Origin: Bacteroidales bacterium UBA6248
GTDB lineage: Bacteria > Bacteroidota > Bacteroidia > Bacteroidales > Lentimicrobiaceae
DNA: 6,026 nucleotides
Assembly: GCA_002441345.1 (NCBI GenBank)
Contig: DJVU01000092.1
Span: 526 to 6,551 of the forward strand
Direction: 5' to 3'
Shown here: piece after piece, positions 1 through 6,026 of the stretch
How the letters are laid out: each line of letters opens with the position of its first letter
Position numbering within the stretch: the first letter of the stretch is position 1
Translations under genes and position numbers: made by a program
The notes under the pieces: generated by a model
What the model saw: only the letters and a program-made list of their open reading frames with translations
Databases searched by the model: none
What the model was told of the DNA's origin: nothing

Positions 1-2150
1 GGGCCTGTCCAGCTGAACGTGTAAGGGCTTGTTCCGCCGGTTACTGTTATATTGATGGCACCAGAGGGTTCAGTACCGCATTCGTCGCCCAGAACAACCG
101 CAGATGCAGTCAATGCTTCAGGCTGCGTAAGCGTTATACTTTGGGTAGTTGTACAATTCAAGGCATCGGTTACGGTAACGGTATAGGTACCTGCTGCCAG
201 GTTTGAAAGATCTTCGGTAGTGGCACCACTGCTCCAGTTATAGGAATAAGGTGCGGTACCGCCACTAACGCTCAGGTCAATGCTTCCGTCGGTGTTTCCG
301 TAGCAGCTGATGTTGCTGAAACTGGTAATCGTTGCAAGGAGTTCCGGATTTACGGTAACAGATATCTGATCGTATGCTGAACAGTTATTCTCCGTTGTAT
401 AAGTGTAAGTAATCTCAAATGTACCTGCTCCAGATACCGAAGGGGAGAAGAGTCCCGTAGAACTTACACCGGTTCCCGTGAACTCGCCGCCGGCAGGAGT
501 ACCAGTCAGCTGGTAAGGCTCTGCATCGAAGCAGAAAGGACCGGCAGCAGTAAGCGTAACCACAGGTATCGGATAAACAACTATGGTAATATCATCAGAA
601 ACAACACAATCGTAATCTCCGGTATAAGTATAAGTTATAACGTGTGAGCCGGCTCCGGCAACACCCGGATCAAACAATCCGGTTGTGCTTACACCAGTTC
701 CGCTGAAGGTTCCTCCTGCCGGGCTGTATACAAGCTGATAGGCTTCGTCATCTTCGCAGAATGGACCTGCAGGCTCAAGCGTTACAACCGGCTTGGGAAT
801 ACGTGTGACGGTGGCGCTCAGGGGGGAATAAATTTCACAGTCCCCGGCGTGCGAGATATCTCTGACATTTATTGTATACGTTCCATCATTAAGATCGCTG
901 ATCGTTACCGAACTGCCGCCACCAAAGGATGTCCAGGCGCCGCCATTAAGTGAATATTCAAATGAAGGAGAGCTTGATGAAGATGCTGCATTTACGGTAA
1001 TTGATCCGTTCTGTTGTTCACAGCTTGCCGGAACGATATCACCTGATTGGGCAGTCGTACCTTCCACATTTACTACGAAAGAGCAAACGGAAGTAAATGT
1101 GCTTCCCGAGGAAGGAATATACTTTGCTGTGTAGGTTTGTGTATAGCTTCCGGGAGTGAAAAAGCCGGGGATGGGACCTGTAACAGAGAAGTTAACGTCA
1201 CCGTTGCATCCGTCTCCGAAAATCAATGCATCCAGTTTAAAAAGATCAACATACGATGAATTTGATCCATTGCCGGTAAAGACAACTTTCATACTGTATA
1301 TTCCCGAAAAGTCAGGAGAAACCACGAAGCTGTAATTCTTTACTGTGCCATTTCCGGTTACCGGAAAACTTGCCATAAGCCCGGAAATGTTGTTATTGAC
1401 ATCGATCAGATAAATATTAACGTTAAAGGTCTCGCCATTCTTAGCATAAATGGAAAGAGAGCCGTTAGTCGGCCCGTCAAAGTAGAACGTCGGAGTAGTG
1501 AAGTAGGGATCACCCGTTCCGTTCGACTGCCACAACCGAAGGCGGCCACCTCCTGTTCCAATACGCTGAACCTTGTTGTATGTCCAGCAGTTGGCCTGAG
1601 TCTGACTTTCCGGAAGGTCGAAACTCATAACAAAGAGTTCTGAGTTCCCTCCTGTTGACCCTGTTACACAATTCAGCTCAAAATCGGGCAATGTCCAGTT
1701 GACATACGTTCCGAAACTGCCGTTCAGAAACTGGTCAGCACAGGCGGTTATATCGGTCGGACAATATGTTTGAACGATAACATCGCTGCTTACGATAACA
1801 TTTACCGAAGCAGAAGCCGTGTTCACACCATCACTGGCCGTAACGGTATATACTCCCTGATTGATGGATCCTGCACCTGAGATGGTAGGATTCTGAAGTG
1901 TTGAAGTAAAACCGTTCGGACCTGTCCAGCTCCAGGAGGTTGCCTGCCCGCCTGTTTCATACAGGTTAAGCGTAGAACCGGTGCAGACAGGCGAATTGCT
2001 GCCTGCCACAACATTGAGGTTCATGGTTTGCCTTGCAGACTGGTTATCCGACCAGGTGGCAAACTGGGCGTAACCGTTCGTCAATGAAAGCAAAACAGCA
2101 AGTGATAGCAAAATAACCCTTGCGCTGAAGCCGTGTGTAAAAGTTTTCAT
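1..2150 (-). CDS. Large secreted multidomain adhesin-like protein with SprB-type and PKD/Ig-like modules (N-terminal part, cut by window edge)
   Basis: The frame is open without a stop from the ATG at 2150 to the window edge, giving 716 codons with the C-terminus missing. The start MKTFTHGFSARVILL is followed by a hydrophobic core and a likely signal peptidase I site after NGYA (residue 28), so the protein is exported. Visible order: Ig/PKD-like domain (about 46-120), a beta-rich region with cysteines at 130, 137, 161, 188 and 315 that I cannot assign (about 130-316), a small beta domain (318-363), a SprB-like module starting SCEQQNGSITV (about 371-450), two tandem 75-residue repeats (454-603), then SprB-type modules from SCYGNTDGSIDL (615-677) and from about 686 to the edge. 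Such Bacteroidota proteins are usually exported by the type IX system through a C-terminal sorting domain and act in adhesion or gliding. Here that domain would lie outside the window, so type IX export is inference. Ser/Thr/Gly-rich and Lys-poor composition fits a surface protein. A terminator and a promoter candidate upstream suggest its own transcript. Confidence 0.93.
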   Translation of the reverse strand, partial: MKTFTHGFSARVILLSLAVLLSLTNGYAQFATWSDNQSARQTMNLNVVAGSNSPVCTGSTLNLYETGGQATSWSWTGPNGFTSTLQNPTISGAGSINQGVYTVTASDGVNTASASVNVIVSSDVIVQTYCPTDITACADQFLNGSFGTYVNWTLPDFELNCVTGSTGGNSELFVMSFDLPESQTQANCWTYNKVQRIGTGGGRLRLWQSNGTGDPYFTTPTFYFDGPTNGSLSIYAKNGETFNVNIYLIDVNNNISGLMASFPVTGNGTVKNYSFVVSPDFSGIYSMKVVFTGNGSNSSYVDLFKLDALIFGDGCNGDVNFSVTGPIPGFFTPGSYTQTYTAKYIPSSGSTFTSVCSFVVNVEGTTAQSGDIVPASCEQQNGSITVNAASSSSSPSFEYSLNGGAWTSFGGGSSVTISDLNDGTYTINVRDISHAGDCEIYSPLSATVTRIPKPVVTLEPAGPFCEDDEAYQLVYSPAGGTFSGTGVSTTGLFDPGVAGAGSHVITYTYTGDYDCVVSDDITIVVYPIPVVTLTAAGPFCFDAEPYQLTGTPAGGEFTGTGVSSTGLFSPSVSGAGTFEITYTYTTENNCSAYDQISVTVNPELLATITSFSNISCYGNTDGSIDLSVSGGTAPYSYNWSSGATTEDLSNLAAGTYTVTVTDALNCTTTQSITLTQPEALTASAVVLGDECGTEPSGAINITVTGGTSPYTFSWTG
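342..791 (-). repeat. Tandem duplication of a 75-residue (225-bp) module in the adhesin gene
   Basis: Two adjacent units, 791-567 and 566-342, encode residues 454-528 and 529-603. Each begins PVVTL, continues through AGPFC, then YQL, PAGG, GTGVS, TGLF, GAG and ITYTYT, and has one further cysteine near its end. By my hand alignment about 45 of 75 residues are identical. The DNA is clearly more diverged than a fresh duplication, so this is an old protein-level repeat rather than an unstable tandem array. The period is exact with no indels. Similar PAGG/GTGV modules are common in long extracellular proteins of Bacteroidota. Each unit probably folds as one Ig-like beta sandwich, possibly with one disulfide, which is inferred from the two cysteines per unit. 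Confidence 0.88.
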
Positions 2151-2583
2151 ATCCAGATAATTTGTACAATCTTTGTTTTCCATTTTTTCTCTGCCGGGTG
2201 GCAGTTTCAGGTTCCTTTTCAGCTGCGTTTGATCATTCCCCCCGGAAGCCCAAACGCGAAAAGTTGTGTTTTTTTGTCAAACCATTGATTTGCAAAGCCT
2301 TAGAAAAAATTTGGGCCTGAAGCTTGCAAATCTCCGTAAGCATCTGACTACACGGAACTTGATGATACAAAAGTATTCCGACAATCAAGGCTGCGCAATA
2401 CGGTTAAATACTACTTTTTACAGGCACTTCATCCCGTTTTTATGGGTATTTATACGTAGTGAAAAAAACGCCGGCTCAGACAAAAAACCAGGGTTAAGGT
2501 TCTGAGTCGTCTGAAAAATAGCTTTTTATGAGCTAATTCGTTGAAAATGATAATTTAGGAAGCAATAAGGTACCGCTTGTCCG
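2151..2583. other. Non-coding region between the adhesin gene and the rluB terminator
   Basis: I see no convincing gene in these 433 bp. On the minus strand it would form the adhesin mRNA leader of about 210 nt if the promoter candidate at 2398-2368 is used. Two small potential hairpins lie in that leader: an imperfect one with 9-bp arms at 2287-2295 and 2324-2332 (GATTTGCAA / TTGCAAATC), extended by two pairs after a one-base bulge, and a 5-bp CTGCC/GGCAG hairpin at 2191-2204. Neither is followed by a T-run on the minus strand, so they do not look like terminators. No known riboswitch was recognised. The stretch 2505-2583 is AT-rich and shows nothing further. Confidence 0.6.
2368..2398 (-). 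promoter_or_regulatory. Candidate Bacteroidota-type promoter for the adhesin gene
   Basis: On the minus strand TACTTTTG (2375-2368) matches the Bacteroidota -7 consensus TAnnTTTG at all defined positions. It is preceded by TTG (2398-2396) with a 20-bp spacer, which fits the -33 element. Transcription would start near 2362, leaving about 210 nt of leader before the ATG at 2150. I found no other full match to the -7 consensus between this site and the gene. Its position after the rluB terminator fits an independent transcription unit. The match is by eye only. Confidence 0.45.
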
Positions 2584-2612
2584 AAATAAAAAAAGCTGCC
2601 CGGAGGCAGCTT
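2584..2612 (-). terminator. Rho-independent terminator of the rluB-like gene
   Basis: Read on the minus strand, a perfect 8-bp stem AAGCTGCC / GGCAGCTT closes a TCCG tetraloop. A run of seven T (2594-2588), partly overlapping the stem, then ATTT follows. The C(UCCG)G loop is of the unusually stable UNCG class. The hairpin begins 24 nt after the rluB stop codon at 2636. On the plus strand the hairpin is not followed by a T-run, so it is directional. Confidence 0.9.
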
Positions 2613-2635
2613 CTGTATTGCTGGTCTGTTAATAA

Positions 2636-4024
2636 TCAGATCATCATCAGCATATTGATTTCGCTCGTTTCAAGGAAGCGCCATCTTCCGCGCGGCAGAT
2701 CTTTTTTAGTAAGGTTGGCGAATGCTACTCTGTCGAGCTTTGTCACCTCATAGTCAAGGGCTTCAAACATACGACGCACCACCCGGTTCCGGCCGGAATG
2801 GATAACGACGCCGATATTCTTCTTATCATCCCCGCTTCCGGTATAGGCAATTTCATCAACTGCCATCATGCCGTCTTCCAATTCGATTCCCTCACTAAGT
2901 CGGAGCATATCCGATTTTGCCAGCCCTTTATTCAATTCCACATGATAAACCTTGCGTACCTTATGACCGGGATGGGTTATTTTTTTTGCCAGTTCACCGT
3001 CGTTGGTAAACAGAAGCAGGCCTGTGGTATTTCTGTCGAGTCTGCCAACGGGATAAATCCGTTCACGACAGGCATCTTTCACCAGCATCATTACAGTATT
3101 CCGGTCCTGCGGATCGTCAACGGTCGTAATATAGCCTTTGGGTTTATTAAGCAGCAGGTATACTTTACGTTCAAGACTCAGTGTTTCACCGCCAAACTGC
3201 ACTTTGTCGTCCATACTGATTCGGGTACCCAATTCTGTCACCACTTTACCGTTGACCGAAACAGCCCCCGATTCAATCAGTGTATCGGCTTCCCGGCGTG
3301 AACAAATGCCAGCATTGGCCAGAAATTTATTCAACCGGATGGTTCCATCTTCTCCGAAACCACGTTTTCCTTTTGGTTTTACGGATGAACCGGCCTTTTC
3401 ATTCCTGAACCGCGGGGGCCTGGCGGATGTATAATCCCTGCCGGCTTTTCTATCCGGGCGTGTGCCCGATTCGGCGTCCTTGTCTGAAGTCCGCCGATCC
3501 GGTTTGTATTCTCTTTTATCTTCACGGCCGGCATATGGTTTATCGCCGTATCCTTTTTTGTATTCGCGGGAACGAGTGGAATCGCCTTCCCTTGTTCCTG
3601 TATCATCCTTTGAAAAACGACGCGGTTTCCCGGTATCTTCCTTTTTCCATTCATCCGATTTTTTACCTCTGTAGGGTCTGTCACCCGGTTGGGAACGGCT
3701 TTCGGAGCGTTTTTCAAACGATGCGGATGTCCCGTCACCACGTTTCGGAAAGCGTGAGGGTCTTGATTCACTGTTACCTCTGTACGAACGTGGCTTTTCA
3801 TCACCCCCTGATTCTTTTTCAAAGGGCTTGCGGCTCCGTTCGCTTCGTTCGCCTTTTGAACCCTCCTCACCGGACTTCCCGTAGCTTTTATAACTTCCCG
3901 GGTTTCCGAAAGCTGGCTTTCTTCCACTGCTGTCCTTCCCGGCGCGCCCTTTTCCGGGGGCTCCTCCGGACTTGTGATCTTTCCCTTCACCTTTTCCGGA
4001 AGGGTAGCGTTTCATTGCACTCAT
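2636..4024 (-). CDS. rluB: RluB-type 23S rRNA pseudouridine synthase (RsuA/RluB/E/F family) with long disordered N-terminal extension
   Basis: The 462-residue protein should isomerise a uridine to pseudouridine in rRNA; by family, RluB acts on 23S rRNA position 2605 (E. coli numbering). Residues 229 to about 285 form an S4 RNA-binding domain (IRLNKFLANAG, CSRREAD). The catalytic domain follows, with NKPKG at 293-297, the active-site motif GRLDRNTTG with Asp330, and GRNRVVRRMF from 411. The catalytic core has normal family length. Residues 1 to about 225 are low-complexity and rich in Lys, Arg, Glu, Asp, Gly and Ser, probably disordered and RNA-contacting. I chose ATG 4024 (MSAMKRYPSG); ATG 4015 is a close alternative. 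An upstream GTG at 4066 would extend the frame, but it overlaps a promoter-like element at 4050-4043, so I reject it. The gene ends in a strong terminator. RluB is the likeliest paralogue, but RsuA, RluE or RluF specificity cannot be excluded. Confidence 0.92.
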   Translation of the reverse strand: MSAMKRYPSGKGEGKDHKSGGAPGKGRAGKDSSGRKPAFGNPGSYKSYGKSGEEGSKGERSERSRKPFEKESGGDEKPRSYRGNSESRPSRFPKRGDGTSASFEKRSESRSQPGDRPYRGKKSDEWKKEDTGKPRRFSKDDTGTREGDSTRSREYKKGYGDKPYAGREDKREYKPDRRTSDKDAESGTRPDRKAGRDYTSARPPRFRNEKAGSSVKPKGKRGFGEDGTIRLNKFLANAGICSRREADTLIESGAVSVNGKVVTELGTRISMDDKVQFGGETLSLERKVYLLLNKPKGYITTVDDPQDRNTVMMLVKDACRERIYPVGRLDRNTTGLLLFTNDGELAKKITHPGHKVRKVYHVELNKGLAKSDMLRLSEGIELEDGMMAVDEIAYTGSGDDKKNIGVVIHSGRNRVVRRMFEALDYEVTKLDRVAFANLTKKDLPRGRWRFLETSEINMLMMI

Positions 4025-4473
4025 CGATATTATTTTAGCGTGCAAAGTTAGCGAAGATAACAACACAGCGGCCGATATAAAATATGCTGATTTTCAATTA
4101 TTTTGATTCTCAGCCCAAAACAAATGACTTATGATATCGTACCACGGATCAGCTGCTGGTATGAAGAAAACGTTTTTCGGCATAAGCATACCGAAACCCA
4201 CCACCCAATGGTATCCGATTCCGTGACAATCCGTTTGATGAAAAGGGAGCTGACCCGGGAAAACCGTATGCCATTAATATTTTATATAAGATTTCATATC
4301 ATAGGTTAAAATTGCAAATTACAGCGGCAGAGTTTGAATCCATTGACAGAAAGGGAAACTTTTAACCACATTATCAGGGATTCTTCAAAAAAAATTCGTA
4401 TATTCGTAAACCAACATTTCCGGGAGCTGTTTTGCTGGTCCTAAGGCTCCCTTCACTACTAAAAACTGGCAAT
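4025..4473. other. Divergent intergenic region between rluB and the usp fusion gene
   Basis: These 449 bp contain the start regions of both flanking genes. A 61-codon frame (ATG 4124 to stop at 4309, plus strand) is open, but its product MTYDIVPRISCWYEENVF... resembles nothing I know and no start signal is visible, so I do not call it. A hairpin with 6-bp arms TTTCGG / CCGAAA (4175-4180 / 4191-4196) has no terminator tail. For the plus-strand gene, TATATTCG at 4399-4406 is one base off the -7 consensus TAnnTTTG, without a clear -33 partner. It would give a leader of about 60 nt but is weak evidence. Confidence 0.5.
4043..4050 (-). promoter_or_regulatory. Candidate -7 promoter element of the rluB-like gene
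   Basis: TAACTTTG on the minus strand fits the Bacteroidota -7 consensus TAnnTTTG at every defined position. It lies 18 nt upstream of the chosen ATG (4024) and 27 nt upstream of ATG 4015, so the leader would be very short. No TTG is seen at the usual -33 spacing, which lowers confidence. The element supports a start at 4024 or 4015 over the upstream GTG at 4066. Confidence 0.35.
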
Positions 4474-5604
4474 ATGGAACCGCAGGAAGAAAAAATCGTT
4501 GTAATTGCCCGTCATCCGAATACCCGGGCATTGCTGCTGCAATCGAGGCTTGCCGCTGAAGGAATCGAATGCTTCCTTTCGCATGAGAATCTGCTGCAGG
4601 GCGCCGTTTCATCAGGCGTCGAAATCAAGGTAAAAAAATCCGATGTCGAAAAGGCCCTGCGCCTTATCGAGCAATCGAAAGCCGAGCATGGCCAGCAAAA
4701 AGAGGCGGCTGTTAAAGCATTACGAAGCGTACGGAGAATTTTGGTGCCGGTTGATTTTTCAGATGCATCCAACAAAGCCTGCAGCTTCGCTTTAGGTCTC
4801 GCAGCCAAACTTAAAGCTGAAGTAAAGCTTCTGCACGTTTACTATAATCCGGTAATCGACATAGCTCCTTTCGACACCAGCCACGCATATCAGGTAAACC
4901 TTATTAATTACCTGCATGAAGCAGAACAAAATGCACGTCATCAGCTTATTAACCTAGCCAAAGAACTGAAAGCACAGGTCAAAAAGAAAAAACAGGACAT
5001 TAAAATTACCTACTCGTTAACCAACGGACTGGCAGCCGATGAGATCATCGAAAAAAGCCGGAAATACAAACCCGGACTCATTGTTATCGGCACCCGGGGA
5101 ATTGGCAAACAAACCGGCGGGTTCCTTGGCAGTGTTACAGCACGGGTAATAGAAAAAACATCCGCTCCCGTACTGGCTATACCTGAATCGAGCAGATTTA
5201 CCAGGGTAGAAAACATGAAAAATGTTCTCTACGCAACCGATTTCGACCAGTCCGACCACCTCTCCATCAGCAGACTAATTGGACTGCTACACCCCTTCGA
5301 TACAAATCTTCACTGTGTTCACATCAGTATAGGAATGCGCAAATCCTGGGAAAAAGTGAAGATGGAAACGCTCAAACACTTTATATCCAAGGAGTACAAG
5401 AAGTTCCCTATCCAATACGATATGGTAGTGAGCGACGATATTTTGAACGGACTCGAAACATACATGCGCAACCATTCCATCGACGTAATCGCGCTTACCA
5501 ACCACAACCGGAGTCTGCTGGCCCGCCTGTTTACCCCAAGTATCACAAAGATGATACTTGGCAGAATCAGCAAACCTTTGTTCGTGTTTAAATCCGGAGA
5601 TTGA
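4474..5604 (+). CDS. DUF2007-Usp-Usp fusion: tandem universal stress protein with N-terminal signal-transducing-like domain
   Basis: The 376-residue cytoplasmic protein has no signal peptide or membrane segment. Residues 6-70 match DUF2007: IVVIARHPN, a helix, AAEGIECFLSHEN, then GVEIKVKKSDVEKALRLIEQ. A charged linker leads to Usp domain 1 (about 86-232), which starts RRILVPVDFSD and carries an intact ATP-binding motif G-x2-G-x9-G-S (Gly206, Gly209, Gly219, Ser220). Usp domain 2 (248-374) starts MKNVLYATDFD, but at the equivalent site reads LTNHNRSLLARLF (from 341) without the glycines, so it probably does not bind ATP in the same way. Tandem Usp proteins respond to starvation and stress; the ligand and partner here are unknown. 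I chose ATG 4474 because DUF2007 begins right after it; a TTG at 4432 would add 14 residues outside the domain. No Shine-Dalgarno sequence is seen, as usual in the phylum. The gene is divergent from rluB and convergent with yraN. Confidence 0.93.
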   Translation: MEPQEEKIVVIARHPNTRALLLQSRLAAEGIECFLSHENLLQGAVSSGVEIKVKKSDVEKALRLIEQSKAEHGQQKEAAVKALRSVRRILVPVDFSDASNKACSFALGLAAKLKAEVKLLHVYYNPVIDIAPFDTSHAYQVNLINYLHEAEQNARHQLINLAKELKAQVKKKKQDIKITYSLTNGLAADEIIEKSRKYKPGLIVIGTRGIGKQTGGFLGSVTARVIEKTSAPVLAIPESSRFTRVENMKNVLYATDFDQSDHLSISRLIGLLHPFDTNLHCVHISIGMRKSWEKVKMETLKHFISKEYKKFPIQYDMVVSDDILNGLETYMRNHSIDVIALTNHNRSLLARLFTPSITKMILGRISKPLFVFKSGD

Positions 5605-5610
5605 TTCTCA

Positions 5611-5973
5611 TTACAATACAGGATAAAACGCATCCCGAATAAGATAAACCCGTTTTGATGTGCTGGTTAATACAACCGAAACCACATCAAAACGGGTTTC
5701 CATTGTTACTTCATGTTTCTCGATGTATGCCTGTGCCGCACGTACCAAAAAACGCTGCTTTGCTTTGTTCACAAAAACTTCCGGGTCGCCGAAATCGGCC
5801 GACCGCCGTGTTTTTACCTCTACAATTACCAGCATTTCTCCGGATTCAGCGATGATGTCGATTTCATCCTTGCCATACCTCCAGTTGATTTCGCGAATAG
5901 TATATCCGTTTTCACGAAGGTGCTTTTGAGCCAGCTCTTCACCCAGCTTGCCCAAATCGTTGTGTTCTGCCAT
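5611..5973 (-). CDS. yraN: YraN/UPF0102 family nuclease-fold protein
   Basis: This 120-residue protein has the normal UPF0102 length. The family has a restriction-endonuclease-like (PD-(D/E)xK) fold and is often annotated as a putative endonuclease; its biological role is poorly established. Visible motifs are GKLGEELA with Glu12, GYTIREINWR (23-32), KDEIDIIAE with Asp39, and VEVKTRR with Glu52 and Lys54, which together form the expected metal-dependent active-site set. RFDVVSVVL and RDAFYP near the C-terminus are also family-typical, so the protein looks intact. The start ATG at 5973 places MAEHNDLGKLGEE in register with the family. The stop lies 6 bp from the stop of the convergent usp gene. 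Its 3' part contains a perfect 17-bp inverted repeat. No full promoter match was seen in the 53 bp upstream; TTCATTTG at 6013-6006 is one base off the -7 consensus. Confidence 0.95.
   Translation of the reverse strand: MAEHNDLGKLGEELAQKHLRENGYTIREINWRYGKDEIDIIAESGEMLVIVEVKTRRSADFGDPEVFVNKAKQRFLVRAAQAYIEKHEVTMETRFDVVSVVLTSTSKRVYLIRDAFYPVL
5646..5699. repeat. Perfect 17-bp inverted repeat within the 3' part of yraN
   Basis: The left arm AAACCCGTTTTGATGTG (5646-5662) and right arm CACATCAAAACGGGTTT (5683-5699) are exact reverse complements with a 20-nt spacer. Inside the spacer GGTT (5665-5668) can pair with AACC (5674-5677), leaving a 5-nt loop. The transcript of either strand can fold into this hairpin. 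It starts 42 nt after the stop of the plus-strand usp gene and lies entirely in yraN coding sequence, covering the codons for TRFDVV and STSKRVY. It could act as a 3'-end structure for the usp mRNA, but no long T-run follows on the plus strand (only TTTCC), so a classical intrinsic terminator is not proven. Confidence 0.95.
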
Positions 5974-6026
5974 AGTTGTTTATAGTTTAATGAGTTATGA
6001 TGAAACAAATGAATGCGTCAGAAAGA

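Noticed and set aside
2266..2505. 79-codon plus-strand frame from a GTG in the adhesin leader region
   Set aside because: It has no recognisable family, a weak start and no upstream signals, and it overlaps the best promoter candidate for the opposite strand.
2798..3434. Plus-strand open frames opposite the rluB catalytic region
   Set aside because: They are antisense shadows of a conserved enzyme, with no family resemblance.
3379..4038. Long open frames on both strands over the rluB N-terminal extension (about 203 codons each)
   Set aside because: They arise from the biased composition of the K/R/G/S/E-rich segment. They have no recognisable domains, and the rluB frame continues into clear S4 and catalytic domains.
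4025..4066. Upstream GTG start for the rluB-like protein
   Set aside because: The added residues are not family-like and overlap a promoter-like TAACTTTG element; ATG 4024 or 4015 is more plausible.
4175..4196. TTTCGG/CCGAAA hairpin as a terminator in the divergent gap
   Set aside because: The arms are only 6 bp with a 10-nt loop, no T-run follows, and no upstream gene points into it.
4432..4473. TTG start adding 14 residues to the DUF2007-Usp protein
   Set aside because: The DUF2007 domain begins just after ATG 4474 and the extra residues match nothing.
5010..5633. Minus-strand frames opposite the Usp gene
   Set aside because: They are shadows of a well-supported coding sequence with intact Usp motifs on the plus strand.

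Overview
The window looks like chromosomal DNA of a member of the Bacteroidota. The grounds are SprB-type and PKD/Ig-like modules in a large secreted protein, a DUF2007 and double universal-stress-protein architecture, A-rich start regions without Shine-Dalgarno motifs, and promoter-like TAnnTTTG elements typical of that phylum. It may be a Bacteroidales-like environmental lineage, but the sequence does not settle this. No tRNA, rRNA, CRISPR array, transposase or phage gene was seen.

Layout. Positions 1-2150 (minus) hold the first 716 codons of a very large cell-surface, adhesin-like protein that runs off the left edge. It has a signal peptide, an Ig/PKD-like domain, a beta-rich region of unknown family, SprB-type modules and a 75-residue tandem duplication. 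Positions 2151-2583 are a non-coding leader and promoter region with a good Bacteroidota promoter candidate about 220 nt upstream of the adhesin start. A strong intrinsic terminator (2584-2612) closes the next gene. That gene (2636-4024, minus) is an RluB-type 23S rRNA pseudouridine synthase with a roughly 225-residue charged, disordered N-terminal extension. A divergent intergenic region of about 450 bp follows. Positions 4474-5604 (plus) encode a DUF2007-Usp-Usp fusion. Positions 5611-5973 (minus) encode a YraN/UPF0102 nuclease-fold protein, convergent with the Usp gene and only 6 bp from it.

The genes do not form one operon or an evident pathway. The adhesin and rluB genes share a strand but are separated by a terminator, rluB and usp are divergent, and usp and yraN are convergent. 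This is mostly housekeeping and stress neighbourhood next to a surface-protein locus. I found no complete undescribed multi-gene system. The most unusual nucleotide-level signal is a perfect 17-bp inverted repeat (5646-5662 / 5683-5699) inside the yraN coding sequence, just past the end of the convergent usp gene. The most unusual protein-level features are the DUF2007-Usp-Usp fusion, with a second Usp domain lacking the ATP-binding glycines, and the unassigned beta-rich region in the adhesin.
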